A stretch of 59,180 nucleotides of DNA from Faecalitalea sp. UBA4312 (lineage in GTDB: Bacteria > Bacillota_I > Bacilli_A > Erysipelotrichales > Erysipelotrichaceae), in NCBI GenBank assembly GCA_002394635.1, contig DGUK01000055.1:1-59180 (forward strand), in the 5' to 3' direction. This document shows positions 9,842-18,425 of the stretch, one piece after another; position 1 is the stretch's first letter; every line of letters starts with the position of its first letter. Position numbers and translations under genes: made by a program. Below the pieces are notes generated by a model that was not told the DNA's origin, searched no databases, and saw only the letters and a list, made by a program, of their open reading frames with translations.

Positions 9842-10645
9842 ATGGCTGAAAAACAATATGCGGTGGAAGTGGAGAACATTTCCAAAATTTATACATTACG
9901 CAATAAAAACAATCAATATAAGACAGGAAAAAAGGAATTCTATGCGTTAAAGAATGTTTCCTTTAAAATTGAAAGAGGGGATGTTGTTGGTATTTTGGGA
10001 ACTAACGGTTCCGGCAAGTCTACCTTATCTTTGTTGCTGGCGGGGATATCAGATATTAATTCAGGTACGATGAAAATCAACGGGGAACAGACGCTGGTTG
10101 CTATCAATACCGGATTGAATCCTCAGCTGACAGGTTTGGAAAATATCAATGTCAAAGGCGCTTTGATGGGATTAAGAAAGAAAAGGATCCAGGAAATTAC
10201 GGATGCAGTCATCGATTTTGCCGAGCTGGGTGATTTCTTGTACCAGCCTGTAAAGAAGTATTCCAGCGGTATGAAATCACGACTGGGCTTTTCCATTTCA
10301 CTAGCGTTAAATCCGGATATCTTTATTGTTGACGAAGCCTTGTCGGTCGGTGATAAAGGCTTTGCCAAGAAGTGTCTGAAGCGTATGGAAAAACTGCGAG
10401 ACGAAGAAGGAAAGACAATTTTCTTTATTTCCCATTCATTACCCCAAGTTCGGGAATTCTGTAAAACCGGATTGTGGATAGAAGGTGGAGAGCTTGTCGA
10501 AATGGGTGAGATTAACAAAGTCTGCGACGATTATGCCGAATATGTGGAATTTATGGATTCGATGACCAAAAAACAAAAGAAGAAGTTTTTGGATGAGAAG
10601 TTTGAGAAGCGGCTTATCGAACCGAAAAAGAAAAGATTTTTCTAG
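9842..10645 (+). CDS. TagH-like ABC exporter ATPase
   Basis: This 267-residue ATPase pairs with the permease just upstream. Walker A (GTNGSGKST) is at 53-61, the signature is SSGMKSRL near 141, Walker B is IFIVDEALS near 162, and the switch histidine is in SHSL. It is of the Wzt/TagH type and lacks the long C-terminal extension of Bacillus TagH. ATG 9842 was chosen over GTG 9836 because AGAGG lies 5 nt before it. Confidence 0.88.
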   Translation: MAEKQYAVEVENISKIYTLRNKNNQYKTGKKEFYALKNVSFKIERGDVVGILGTNGSGKSTLSLLLAGISDINSGTMKINGEQTLVAINTGLNPQLTGLENINVKGALMGLRKKRIQEITDAVIDFAELGDFLYQPVKKYSSGMKSRLGFSISLALNPDIFIVDEALSVGDKGFAKKCLKRMEKLRDEEGKTIFFISHSLPQVREFCKTGLWIEGGELVEMGEINKVCDDYAEYVEFMDSMTKKQKKKFLDEKFEKRLIEPKKKRFF

Positions 10646-10659
10646 GAGAGGATGCAAAC

Positions 10660-12885
10660 ATGAACAAGATCAGTGTAGTAATTCCGTTTTACAAGTATAA
10701 AAACTATTTGAAGGAATGTCTGGATTCCTTAGAACAAAGTACATTTCAGGATTTTGAAACCATTCTTGTACTGGATCCGGAGAGTGAAGATATTTCTTCC
10801 TTGCTGGAAGCATATCCACAGGTACGTGTGATCCAAAGTCCGAATGCAGGTGTTGCTGCTTGCCGGAACGTCGGTGTGAAGGAAGCCCGGGGGGAATATA
10901 TTTATTTTTTGGATGAAGATGATTATGTTCTGGATGATACATTGTCTTTGTTGGCAGCTAAGATAGCAGGTCAGGATATTATCTACGGAAAAGTGGAGAA
11001 TACGTGGAACAACAAACTGAATTTTTTGGATAAGAAAGCAAAGAAACAGATTGATCCGGATCTGGAAGAAGAAAGGGAACTACGTAAACAGGAGAGGATC
11101 TCTAATTATAAACAGAATTTACCATCGGATACAAATTGGAACCAGGCTTTGGCAGTATATTGGCTGCTTGCCAGAAAAAAAGGATTGCGAAACGTTACCG
11201 TATTGGGAAATTTGTATCGGACAGATAAAATCAAAAACTATCCGTTCCATGAATCGTTCCGCTACTACAGCGATATTACATGTTTGATTCCTTTCCTGGA
11301 TTCAGTAACGACTGCTTATAGAGCAGAGGAAGCTATTTATGTAAAGAGAAAACACAACGACCCGATCAATTATCCGGCATTACGCCAGGAAGAGAATGAT
11401 AATCGCTTTGAAGAGCGCTGTCAGGCGGTTGAGTATACAAGAACACTGGTAGAACCATCTAGTCTTGTTCGTTTTTATCTTGATCAGAAGATCATTCAGT
11501 ATTATACAAAGAATATGACAAAATCCATTCGTCGTTCCAAGGACGATATTTGGAGAACACAATATTTTGAAAGGATCCGGCCGGTAATCGAAAATTGTGA
11601 GCCGTCTGTTATCGATTCTTTGAATCGGAAAAATAAAAAACTGGTTGAGGCCTTATTGGCTTCAGATCTCAATAAGGTTCAAAGGCAGACACGATGGATC
11701 TTGGGAAAGAAAAAATTCAAGAGCATGGTGAAAAACAAGAATACAGCGTACAAGCTGGCATACTATCACCGGTATCTGAAAATGGATGTAAATCCAAAGG
11801 TTATTTTGTTTGAAAGCTTCATGGCTAAAAATTATTCGGACAGTCCTAAATACATTTATGAATACATTGCTAAAAACTATCCGGAATTTACTTGTGTATG
11901 GGCAATTAACGACGATGCAGAAGTTCCGTTTGGTGCTAAAAAGATCAAACGCTTTTCCTTCCAATATGCATATTACCTGGCAACGGCAAAATATCTGGTA
12001 TTTAATGTACGGCCACCGCTATGGTACAGAAAACGAGAAGAACAAGTATTCCTGGAAACGTGGCATGGAACACCGTTAAAAAGACTGGTATTTGATCAGG
12101 AGGAAGTTACAAGTGCTTCACCGAAGTATAAAGAACAGTTCTATAAACAGAGAAAAGACTGGGACTATCTGGTCAGTGCTAATCCGTTTTCTACGGAAAC
12201 ATTCCGCCGCTGTTTCATGTATGATGGAAAAATGCTGGAATATGGATATCCGCGCAATGATATTCTTTACGATGAACATAAGGAAGCGCTGGCTGATTCG
12301 ATCCGTACCAAGTTGAATATACCAAAGGATAAGAAAACCATTTTGTATGCACCGACATGGAGAGATGATGAAATTATAGAAAAAGGAAAATACTCGTTTA
12401 CGCTGGCATTGGATCTGAACTTGTTGAAAGAAAGATTATCGGATGAATACGTTGTTTTATTGCGTACACACCATTATGTGGCAGAGCATATCGATGTTAG
12501 CGGCATGGAGGATTTCGTATTCAATGTATGTACATATGATGATATCAGTGAATTGTATCTGATCAGTGATATTTGTATCACGGATTACTCCAGTGTCTTC
12601 TTTGACTACGCAAACTTGAGACGACCGATTCTTTTCTATACGTATGATATCGATAAATATAAGAATCAGCTTCGTGGTTTCTATATCGACATGGAAACGG
12701 AAATTCCGGGACCTTTATTGTATACAAGTGAAGAGGTTGTGCAAGCCATTGAGAACATTGATCAGGTGAATGAGCAATACAAGGAACGTTATGATGCGTT
12801 CTATGATCGTTTCTGCTGCTATGATGACGGACATGCCAGTGAAAATGTAGCAGAAGAGGTATTGTTTGGTAAAAAGAAGGGATAA
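10660..12885 (+). CDS. GT2 glycosyltransferase fused to CDP-glycerol glycerophosphotransferase
   Basis: This 741-residue protein fuses two enzymes. Residues 1-100 or so form a GT2 nucleotide-sugar transferase start (SVVIPFYKYKNYLKECLDS) with the acidic metal site LDEDD at 84-88. From about 365 to 735 it is a Glyphos_transf (TagF/TarF-like) GT-B domain with TWHGTPLKRL near 468, YAPTWRDD and TDYSSVFFDYA near 641. The likely role is adding a sugar and a polyol-phosphate unit, or polymerising such units, on a cell-envelope polymer. AGGAGAGG precedes the ATG. The next gene follows after 2 nt. Confidence 0.88.
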   Translation: MNKISVVIPFYKYKNYLKECLDSLEQSTFQDFETILVLDPESEDISSLLEAYPQVRVIQSPNAGVAACRNVGVKEARGEYIYFLDEDDYVLDDTLSLLAAKIAGQDIIYGKVENTWNNKLNFLDKKAKKQIDPDLEEERELRKQERISNYKQNLPSDTNWNQALAVYWLLARKKGLRNVTVLGNLYRTDKIKNYPFHESFRYYSDITCLIPFLDSVTTAYRAEEAIYVKRKHNDPINYPALRQEENDNRFEERCQAVEYTRTLVEPSSLVRFYLDQKIIQYYTKNMTKSIRRSKDDIWRTQYFERIRPVIENCEPSVIDSLNRKNKKLVEALLASDLNKVQRQTRWILGKKKFKSMVKNKNTAYKLAYYHRYLKMDVNPKVILFESFMAKNYSDSPKYIYEYIAKNYPEFTCVWAINDDAEVPFGAKKIKRFSFQYAYYLATAKYLVFNVRPPLWYRKREEQVFLETWHGTPLKRLVFDQEEVTSASPKYKEQFYKQRKDWDYLVSANPFSTETFRRCFMYDGKMLEYGYPRNDILYDEHKEALADSIRTKLNIPKDKKTILYAPTWRDDEIIEKGKYSFTLALDLNLLKERLSDEYVVLLRTHHYVAEHIDVSGMEDFVFNVCTYDDISELYLISDICITDYSSVFFDYANLRRPILFYTYDIDKYKNQLRGFYIDMETEIPGPLLYTSEEVVQAIENIDQVNEQYKERYDAFYDRFCCYDDGHASENVAEEVLFGKKKG

Positions 12886-12887
12886 AA

Positions 12888-14093
12888 GTGAACATTAAGA
12901 TTTTAAGAGTCGGTAAAAAAATAGCCGGGAAAATGATTCGCCAAGGTTATAAAATGGTTTATCGACATATACCGGTGGATGATAAAACAATGATTTTTAT
13001 CTCTTTTCATGGAAGAGGGTATTCAGATAATCCACGGGCTATCTATGAGAAAATTTTACAGGATCCACGTTTTGAAGGATATCGTTTTATATGGTTTATA
13101 AAGAATCATAAGAAAAAACAATTACAGATTCCAAAAGCGGAAATCAAAGAATATTTCAGTATTCCGTATTTCTACTACATGTCAAAAGCCAAGTATTGGA
13201 TCATCAACTGTAAAATGCCTTTGTATATCTTTAAAAAACCATCGCAAATTTATTTGCAGACCTGGCATGGAACTCCGTTAAAACGACTGGCTCATGACAT
13301 TGATGTGTCAGAGGATACAACATTTTATCGTTCCGGGATTTCGTATGATGCGATGTGTCAATCCTATGATGTAGATGTGAAACGATATAATTATATGATT
13401 TCACCAAACGCTTTTTGTACCAGGGTATTTCCATCTGCTTTCGGAATCGATACAAAACGTCTAATTGAAACCGGGTATCCTCGCAATGATAAAATTGCCA
13501 ATGCTACACAAGAGGATATGAATGCCATCAAAAAACGGTTGGGGATCCCTCTGGATAAGAAGGTGATTTTGTATGCACCGACATGGCGGGATAACTCTTA
13601 TGTAGCAGCCGGATATACTTTTGAATTGAAAGCGGACTTCCATCTTTGGAAAGAGCTCCTGCCGGAGGATACGGTTGTTTTATTCAAGCCGCATTATTTG
13701 ATTATCAATCGGTTTGAAAATGATGAAAGCTTAAATGGTTTTCTGTATTCCATACCGGCTGATGAAGATATCAACGATCTTTATATCATCAGCGATATCC
13801 TGATTACCGATTATTCCAGTGTATTTTTCGATTATGCGATATTAAAACGACCGATGTATTTCTATATGTATGATATTGAGGAATATGCCAATGATCTAAG
13901 AGGATTCTATCTGGATATCTACAAAGATCTTCCGGGAAAGATCTATACAACAGAAGAGGAATTGCTGAAAGCAGTCAAGCAAGGCGATTACGACTATGAG
14001 AAGCTGGATCAATTCCGAAAAACATTCAATAATCTGGATGATGGAAAAGCCTCACAGAGAGTGGTAGATATTCTGTATAAGGCAGGAAAATAA
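12888..14093 (+). CDS. CDP-glycerol glycerophosphotransferase family protein
   Basis: This 401-residue protein is a stand-alone Glyphos_transf domain. It carries the same signatures as the C-terminal half of its upstream neighbour: TWHGTPLKRL, YAPTWRDN and TDYSSVFFDYA. It probably transfers polyol-phosphate from a CDP-activated donor during teichoic-acid-like polymer synthesis at the membrane. The start is GTG 12888 (reads MNIKILRVGKK), with AAGAAGGGA just upstream. Which acceptor it uses cannot be told. Confidence 0.85.
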   Translation: MNIKILRVGKKIAGKMIRQGYKMVYRHIPVDDKTMIFISFHGRGYSDNPRAIYEKILQDPRFEGYRFIWFIKNHKKKQLQIPKAEIKEYFSIPYFYYMSKAKYWIINCKMPLYIFKKPSQIYLQTWHGTPLKRLAHDIDVSEDTTFYRSGISYDAMCQSYDVDVKRYNYMISPNAFCTRVFPSAFGIDTKRLIETGYPRNDKIANATQEDMNAIKKRLGIPLDKKVILYAPTWRDNSYVAAGYTFELKADFHLWKELLPEDTVVLFKPHYLIINRFENDESLNGFLYSIPADEDINDLYIISDILITDYSSVFFDYAILKRPMYFYMYDIEEYANDLRGFYLDIYKDLPGKIYTTEEELLKAVKQGDYDYEKLDQFRKTFNNLDDGKASQRVVDILYKAGK

Positions 14094-14094
14094 A

Positions 14095-15171
14095 ATGGGA
14101 TTGAGCAAGATCATTTTGAATATCGCTTTAGCCGTTGTGGATCTGTGTACCTTCTGGGTTCGACAGGATCCAAAGCGGATCACCTTTGTCTCACTGACAC
14201 AAGATCATCTTTCTTCAGATTTTGCACTGATTGATCAGAAGCTCAAAGGAAAAGGATATCATGTGTTTTATAATTTAATTCGGTTTGAAAAGAATTTAAA
14301 AGGTGACTTTCTGTATTTTTTGAACTGTTTGAAACAATGGGTGGATCTGAAAAGATCCAGGCTGGTGATTATCAATGATAACAATTATGTAATCAGTCAT
14401 AAGAAACCGGAAAATACGAAGGTTCTGCAAATTTGGCATGCTGCCGGTGCTATTAAAAAATTCGGCAATGATATTCACAGACGATACCCAATTCGTAACT
14501 ATGATGCCGTCATCTGCAGCGCACCAGCATGGAAACCGGTCTACGCTCGTGCTTTTGGGGTAAAAGAACAGCAGGTGTATGTAACGGGACTGCCACGTAT
14601 TGATACATTGATGACAGCAGATACAGAAGCTTTTTATCGAAAATATCCCCAGGCAAGAGGGAAAAAGATTTGTCTGTATGCACCGACCTTCCGAGGAAAT
14701 ATCATCGATGGATTTCAACGAATCTCCTTCGATATAAAAAAGGTTGAGCAGATGCTTCCGGATTGGTTGATTTTGTATAAATTTCATCCATTATTGGACG
14801 ATCTGCAAATACAGGATTGTCAGGCGATCAATGCCAATAAGGAGGATCTATATGTTCTGATGCAGGTCAGTGACTGTATGGTATCTGACTTTTCATCCAT
14901 TTTGCTGGATTATTCGTTGTTAGGAAAACCGCAGATAGGATATATTCCGGATTATGGAACCTATGAACAGGAAATCGGCGTCAATATATCAAAAGAAGAG
15001 TATCCGGGACCCATTTGTACCAACGAAACGGAACTGGTTCAGGCGATACAGGGCTTGGATACATATGACTATGAAAAGGAAAGGGCTTTTCAAAAGACAT
15101 ATATTATCCATAATGACGGAAAGAATACGGATCGTGTTGTAGAACTAATTGATGAAATGATGAAAGGGTGA
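14095..15171 (+). CDS. CDP-glycerol glycerophosphotransferase family protein (divergent, primase-like)
   Basis: This 358-residue third member of the transferase set differs in its signatures: IWHAAGAIKKFG replaces WHGTPLKRL, followed by YAPTFRG and SDFSSILLDYS. The WHA-x-GA-x-KK form recalls transferases that prime or cap the chain rather than the TagF polymerase, but this is inference. It begins 2 nt after the previous stop, so all five cluster genes are likely co-transcribed. The stop is inside the terminator stem. Confidence 0.8.
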   Translation: MGLSKIILNIALAVVDLCTFWVRQDPKRITFVSLTQDHLSSDFALIDQKLKGKGYHVFYNLIRFEKNLKGDFLYFLNCLKQWVDLKRSRLVIINDNNYVISHKKPENTKVLQIWHAAGAIKKFGNDIHRRYPIRNYDAVICSAPAWKPVYARAFGVKEQQVYVTGLPRIDTLMTADTEAFYRKYPQARGKKICLYAPTFRGNIIDGFQRISFDIKKVEQMLPDWLILYKFHPLLDDLQIQDCQAINANKEDLYVLMQVSDCMVSDFSSILLDYSLLGKPQIGYIPDYGTYEQEIGVNISKEEYPGPICTNETELVQAIQGLDTYDYEKERAFQKTYIIHNDGKNTDRVVELIDEMMKG

Positions 15172-15192
15172 TTTTTAAAATCACCCTTTTTT
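15163..15192 (+). terminator. Intrinsic terminator of the polymer cluster
   Basis: The 12-bp arms AAAGGGTGATTT and AAATCACCCTTT flank a 3-nt loop and are followed by T6. It lies between convergent genes. Confidence 0.9.
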
Positions 15193-15195
15193 GAT

Positions 15196-15873
15196 TTATG
15201 GATGGACGATAGGATTTCGTTTTTCGCTTTTTCGCAGTTCTCCCATTTTTTTATCCAGACTGGCACAGATCAAGGCACATTCCAGCAAATCATGGCTGAT
15301 TTCATCCAGTCGTTCCTGTGGGAGATCTTTTTTATAACGCAATTTATGTTCCAGGCTGGCCCAAAGATCCATCGCGAGGGTTCGAAATTGCACTTCGACC
15401 TTTACCCATTTTTTTTCATTAGCTAAAAAGATTGGTAATTCTACAATCAGATGCAGGCTTCGATATCCGTTCGGTTTCGGATGTTTGATGTAATCCTTTC
15501 TTTGGATCAGACGGACATCGTCTTGTTGCAGCAAAAGATCGGCCAGCATATAGATATCATCCTGAAAGGAAGAAATAATACGAATACCGGCGATATCAAA
15601 TAAGTTAGATTCCATCGCTTCGATGGTGGTAGGGATCCCACGTCTTTTCAATTTTCTCAAAACGCTGGCCTGAGATTTGATACGGGATTCGATAATTTCA
15701 ATCGGATTCCGATCGTAGTACATGGAAAACTGTTCATCCAATACCCGAAACTTTGTCTCTATTTCTCGTAATGCACAACGATAATAGGTCATAGTCTGTC
15801 GATAGGGTAAAGTTTTTAGTTCGTATTCTTCGTCGTCAATGGATGTTTGCAAAATTTGTTCAATTTGATGCAT
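15196..15873 (-). CDS. Small alarmone synthetase (RelA/SpoT domain, RelP/RelQ type)
   Basis: This 225-residue single-domain (p)ppGpp synthetase lacks the HD hydrolase and the C-terminal regulatory domains of long Rel proteins. Synthetase motifs are visible: LFDIAGIRII, the substrate loop HPKPNGYRSLH, and EVQFRTLAMDLWASLEHKLRY. Such enzymes raise alarmone levels on cell-envelope or other stress. ATG 15873 was chosen because GGAGG lies 8 nt upstream; an in-frame TTG at 15888 overlaps that Shine-Dalgarno and is rejected. It converges on the polymer cluster and is divergent from uracil permease. Confidence 0.9.
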   Translation of the reverse strand: MHQIEQILQTSIDDEEYELKTLPYRQTMTYYRCALREIETKFRVLDEQFSMYYDRNPIEIIESRIKSQASVLRKLKRRGIPTTIEAMESNLFDIAGIRIISSFQDDIYMLADLLLQQDDVRLIQRKDYIKHPKPNGYRSLHLIVELPIFLANEKKWVKVEVQFRTLAMDLWASLEHKLRYKKDLPQERLDEISHDLLECALICASLDKKMGELRKSEKRNPIVHP

Positions 15874-15900
15874 AGTATTAGCCTCCAATTTCAGAAATCG

Positions 15901-16004
15901 TATATTGATCTTTTACGTCCGGTATCATGAACTACCTTTTCGGTATTTATTCGGATCTCCTCTATTAAGCCGTCATCAAAGGCTTCTTTGAAAGTGGCTT
16001 TTTT
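15901..16004 (+). ncRNA. Candidate small RNA or attenuated leader
   Basis: The strong part is the 3' end. AAGCCGT pairs with GTGGCTT (two G-U pairs) around a 2x2 internal loop, an inner TCAAAG/CTTTGA stem and a GCTT loop, followed by T6 (15999-16004). Upstream, GGTA/TACC/GGTA segments can form alternative hairpins, and TATATT (15901-15906) could be a -10. No gene on this strand ends here. Confidence 0.35.
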
Positions 16005-16326
16005 GTGTCGCAAAGATGGTTTGGTCAAGATCTCGATCATAAAGATTGTTGTCTTACTCATGAACTTTAACGTGCTGTTTTTTCATAGAAAACAAAGGAC
16101 ACATAAAAAAGGCAATCTCAAGAAGATATATTGTTATTTATTTGTCTTTGAATTAGATTTCTTCGTCTACATTTTACCATGATTTGGAAGGGATAGGAAA
16201 GAATGCGAAGATATCCGAAACAAATTATAGAATAAAAAAGGCTTTTTTTTACAAAAAGAAAGATGATGTTGATTAATGAAGGAAATATAATTTTTTAAAG
16301 AATTCATGTCACAAAATAAAAAAATA

Positions 16327-16335
16327 TGTTATAAC
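16327..16335 (+). promoter_or_regulatory. Extended -10 of uracil permease
   Basis: TGTTATAAC is an extended -10 34 nt before the ATG, giving a leader of about 25-27 nt. No PyrR attenuator fits in so short a leader. Confidence 0.55.
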
Positions 16336-16368
16336 TACATAGAGTAATTTTGAAAAAGAGGGAGAAAT

Positions 16369-17622
16369 ATGGCAAAACGTATTATTCAAGTCGACGAAAA
16401 AGTACCTGTAAACATGTTGATACCTTTGAGTATTCAGCATATGTTTGCGATGTTCGGCGCATCCGTTTTGGTTCCGTTCTTGTTTGGAATCAATCCGGCT
16501 ATCGTTTTACTGATGAACGGTATAGGTACACTATTGTTCATTTTCATCACCAAAGGAAAGGCTCCGGCTTACCTGGGAAGCAGCTTTGCGTTTATTGCGC
16601 CAGCGAATGCGGTTATCGCGCAATTTGGCTATGAATATGCATGCGGCGGCTTCGTTGTTGTCGGTTTCTGTGGTTGTTTACTGGCGATGATTATCCATAA
16701 GTTCGGAACAAAATGGATCGATGTCGTTTTACCACCTGCAGCAATGGGCCCTGTTGTTGCCCTGATCGGATTGGAATTATCTTCTTCTGCTGCAAATACA
16801 GCAGGACTGCTGGATGCTGCAATTGATCCGAAGAATGTGATCGTATTCGGTGTGACTTTGGGGGTTGCGATCATTGGAAGCGTTTGTTTCAAGAAGTTCT
16901 GGAGCGTCATTCCAATCTTGATAGCCGTTGTCTGTGGATATCTTGCGGCCGTTGTCTGCGGTATCGTGGATTTTACTCCGGTCATGGAAGCATCTTTCAT
17001 TTCGATTCCGCATTTCCAGCTTCCTAAATTTGATATACATGCTATTTTGATGATACTGCCGGTATTACTGGTTATTGCCAGTGAACACATTGGTCATCAA
17101 ATTGTTACCGGAGAAGTCGTTGGACGAAATCTGATTGAAGATCCAGGTCTTCATCGTTCTATGTTTGCGGATAACTTTTCTTCCATGTTATCCGGACTGA
17201 TTGGTTCAGTTCCGACGACAACCTACGGAGAGAACATCGGTGTTATGGCAATTACCGGTGTATATAGTGTACAGGTTATTGCCGGTGCGGCAATCATTTC
17301 CATTGTGTGTTCCTTTATTGGCCCACTGGCTGCACTGATCCAGACGATACCGAATCCTGTCATTGGAGGTATCAGCTTCCTGTTATACGGTATGATCGGA
17401 ACAAGTGGATTACGTATTCTGGTTGACCAGAAAGTGGATTACGCAAAAAGTGTGAACCTGATTTTGACCTCCGTAGTCTTTGTGGTTGGATTAAGTGGTG
17501 TAACGATTACGTTAGGCACTACATCTTTATCCGGAATGGTATTAGCAAGCATTACTGCGATGCTCTTGTCTTTGCTGTTCTACTTCTTTGAAAAAGCACA
17601 TTTATTAAACGAAGAAGGATAA
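16369..17622 (+). CDS. Uracil permease (UraA/PyrP, NCS2 family)
   Basis: This 417-residue membrane transporter has about 14 segments and imports uracil by proton symport. NCS2 uracil signatures are visible: LVPFLFGINPAIVLLMNG, KAPAYLGSSFAFIAP, SEHIGHQIVTGEVVG and PTTTYGENIGVMAITGVYS, the last holding the substrate-site glutamate in YGEN. A GAGGGAG Shine-Dalgarno precedes the ATG. It is a single-gene unit with its own promoter and terminator. Confidence 0.92.
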   Translation: MAKRIIQVDEKVPVNMLIPLSIQHMFAMFGASVLVPFLFGINPAIVLLMNGIGTLLFIFITKGKAPAYLGSSFAFIAPANAVIAQFGYEYACGGFVVVGFCGCLLAMIIHKFGTKWIDVVLPPAAMGPVVALIGLELSSSAANTAGLLDAAIDPKNVIVFGVTLGVAIIGSVCFKKFWSVIPILIAVVCGYLAAVVCGIVDFTPVMEASFISIPHFQLPKFDIHAILMILPVLLVIASEHIGHQIVTGEVVGRNLIEDPGLHRSMFADNFSSMLSGLIGSVPTTTYGENIGVMAITGVYSVQVIAGAAIISIVCSFIGPLAALIQTIPNPVIGGISFLLYGMIGTSGLRILVDQKVDYAKSVNLILTSVVFVVGLSGVTITLGTTSLSGMVLASITAMLLSLLFYFFEKAHLLNEEG

Positions 17623-17626
17623 AATC

Positions 17627-17649
17627 AACGCATCTCCGGATGCGTTTTT
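17627..17649 (+). terminator. Intrinsic terminator after uracil permease
   Basis: AACGCATC pairs with GATGCGTT around a 4-nt loop, then T5. Confidence 0.85.
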
Positions 17650-17651
17650 AA

Positions 17652-17672
17652 TTTGACATAAATGTTGTCAAA
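17652..17672. promoter_or_regulatory. Palindromic operator candidate upstream of rsmG
   Basis: TTTGACA and TGTCAAA arms are separated by 7 nt. The 19-bp core (17653-17671) matches 16 of 19 positions with the palindrome at 50737-50755 upstream of addB. Confidence 0.5.
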
Positions 17673-17709
17673 ATAAAGTATATGTTAATGAGGAGAGAAG
17701 GAAAAGGTG

Positions 17710-17718
17710 TGGTATAAT
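17710..17718 (+). promoter_or_regulatory. Extended -10 of rsmG (predicted leaderless)
   Basis: TGGTATAAT is a consensus extended -10 box. Only 7 nt (17719-17725) separate it from the rsmG ATG, so transcription should start at the A of the start codon. Confidence 0.7.
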
Positions 17719-17725
17719 TCTGAGT

Positions 17726-18421
17726 ATGAAAAAAGAAGATTTTTTACAATGTTGTCAAAAGCACGATATAGATATTAACGAACATCAGATGCAGCAATTG
17801 GAAACGTATATGCATCTTTTACAGGAATGGAACCAGAAAATGAATTTGACATCGATCGATCAGGAAGAGGAAATATGGGAAAAACATTTTCTCGATTCGA
17901 TTCTTCCTTTTTCCGATATGTCGATGAACACCTTATGCGATATAGGTACCGGTGCCGGTTTTCCCGGCATTCCGGTCAGTATTGTATTTCCCAACGTACA
18001 AGTAACCCTGGTTGAACCGTTGTCAAAACGATGTCGGTTTTTACAGGTAGTCAAAGAACAAACGAATGGTTCCTTTGAAATTATCAATGAAAGAGCGGAA
18101 GACTATGGAAAAACACACAGGGAATGTTATGATGTTGTGACATCCAGAGCTGTGGCCCGTTTGACTATTTTGTTGGAACTGTGTATTCCGTTTGTCAAAG
18201 AAAAAGGCTTTTTTGTAGCTTTAAAAGGAAAAAACGGATACAAAGAGCTGGATGATGCCAAAGAAGCTCTGCATATCTTAAAAACAGAAATGGACCATGA
18301 AAAGAGCTTTCTGATCGACGGAGCCAAGCATGTCAGTTTTTATTTTAAAAAGAAAGAAAAAACACCACGGAAATACCCGCGCGTATATGGTCAGATCAAA
18401 AAGAAACCGTTAGGAGAATAG
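17726..18421 (+). CDS. rsmG: 16S rRNA (guanine-527-N7)-methyltransferase RsmG/GidB
   Basis: This 231-residue Rossmann methyltransferase modifies G527 of 16S rRNA using S-adenosylmethionine. The family motifs are WNQKMNLTSI, HFLDSILP, the SAM-binding CDIGTGAGFPGIP, and SRAVA. It heads a unit with parA and parB, a common origin-proximal arrangement. It has no Shine-Dalgarno at usable distance; the purine-rich AGGAG at 17691-17695 is upstream of the -10 box and should not be in the mRNA. The start is therefore predicted to be leaderless. Confidence 0.95.
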   Translation: MKKEDFLQCCQKHDIDINEHQMQQLETYMHLLQEWNQKMNLTSIDQEEEIWEKHFLDSILPFSDMSMNTLCDIGTGAGFPGIPVSIVFPNVQVTLVEPLSKRCRFLQVVKEQTNGSFEIINERAEDYGKTHRECYDVVTSRAVARLTILLELCIPFVKEKGFFVALKGKNGYKELDDAKEALHILKTEMDHEKSFLIDGAKHVSFYFKKKEKTPRKYPRVYGQIKKKPLGE

Positions 18422-18425
18422 ATAT

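Larger units (their letters stand above)
15874..16368. other. Intergenic region between alarmone synthetase and uracil permease
   Basis: About 495 nt with no convincing gene; the 64-codon frame at 15988-16182 lacks a ribosome site and has odd composition. It holds a plus-strand terminator-like hairpin (15967-16004), the permease promoter near 16330, and a possible minus-strand extended -10 (TGGTAAAAT, 16179-16171) for the synthetase. That last promoter would imply a 5' leader of nearly 300 nt. Confidence 0.6.

Noticed and set aside
15988..16182. 64-codon plus-strand frame
   Set aside because: It starts with TTG inside the orphan terminator, lacks a ribosome site, and has an unnatural hydrophobic/basic mix.
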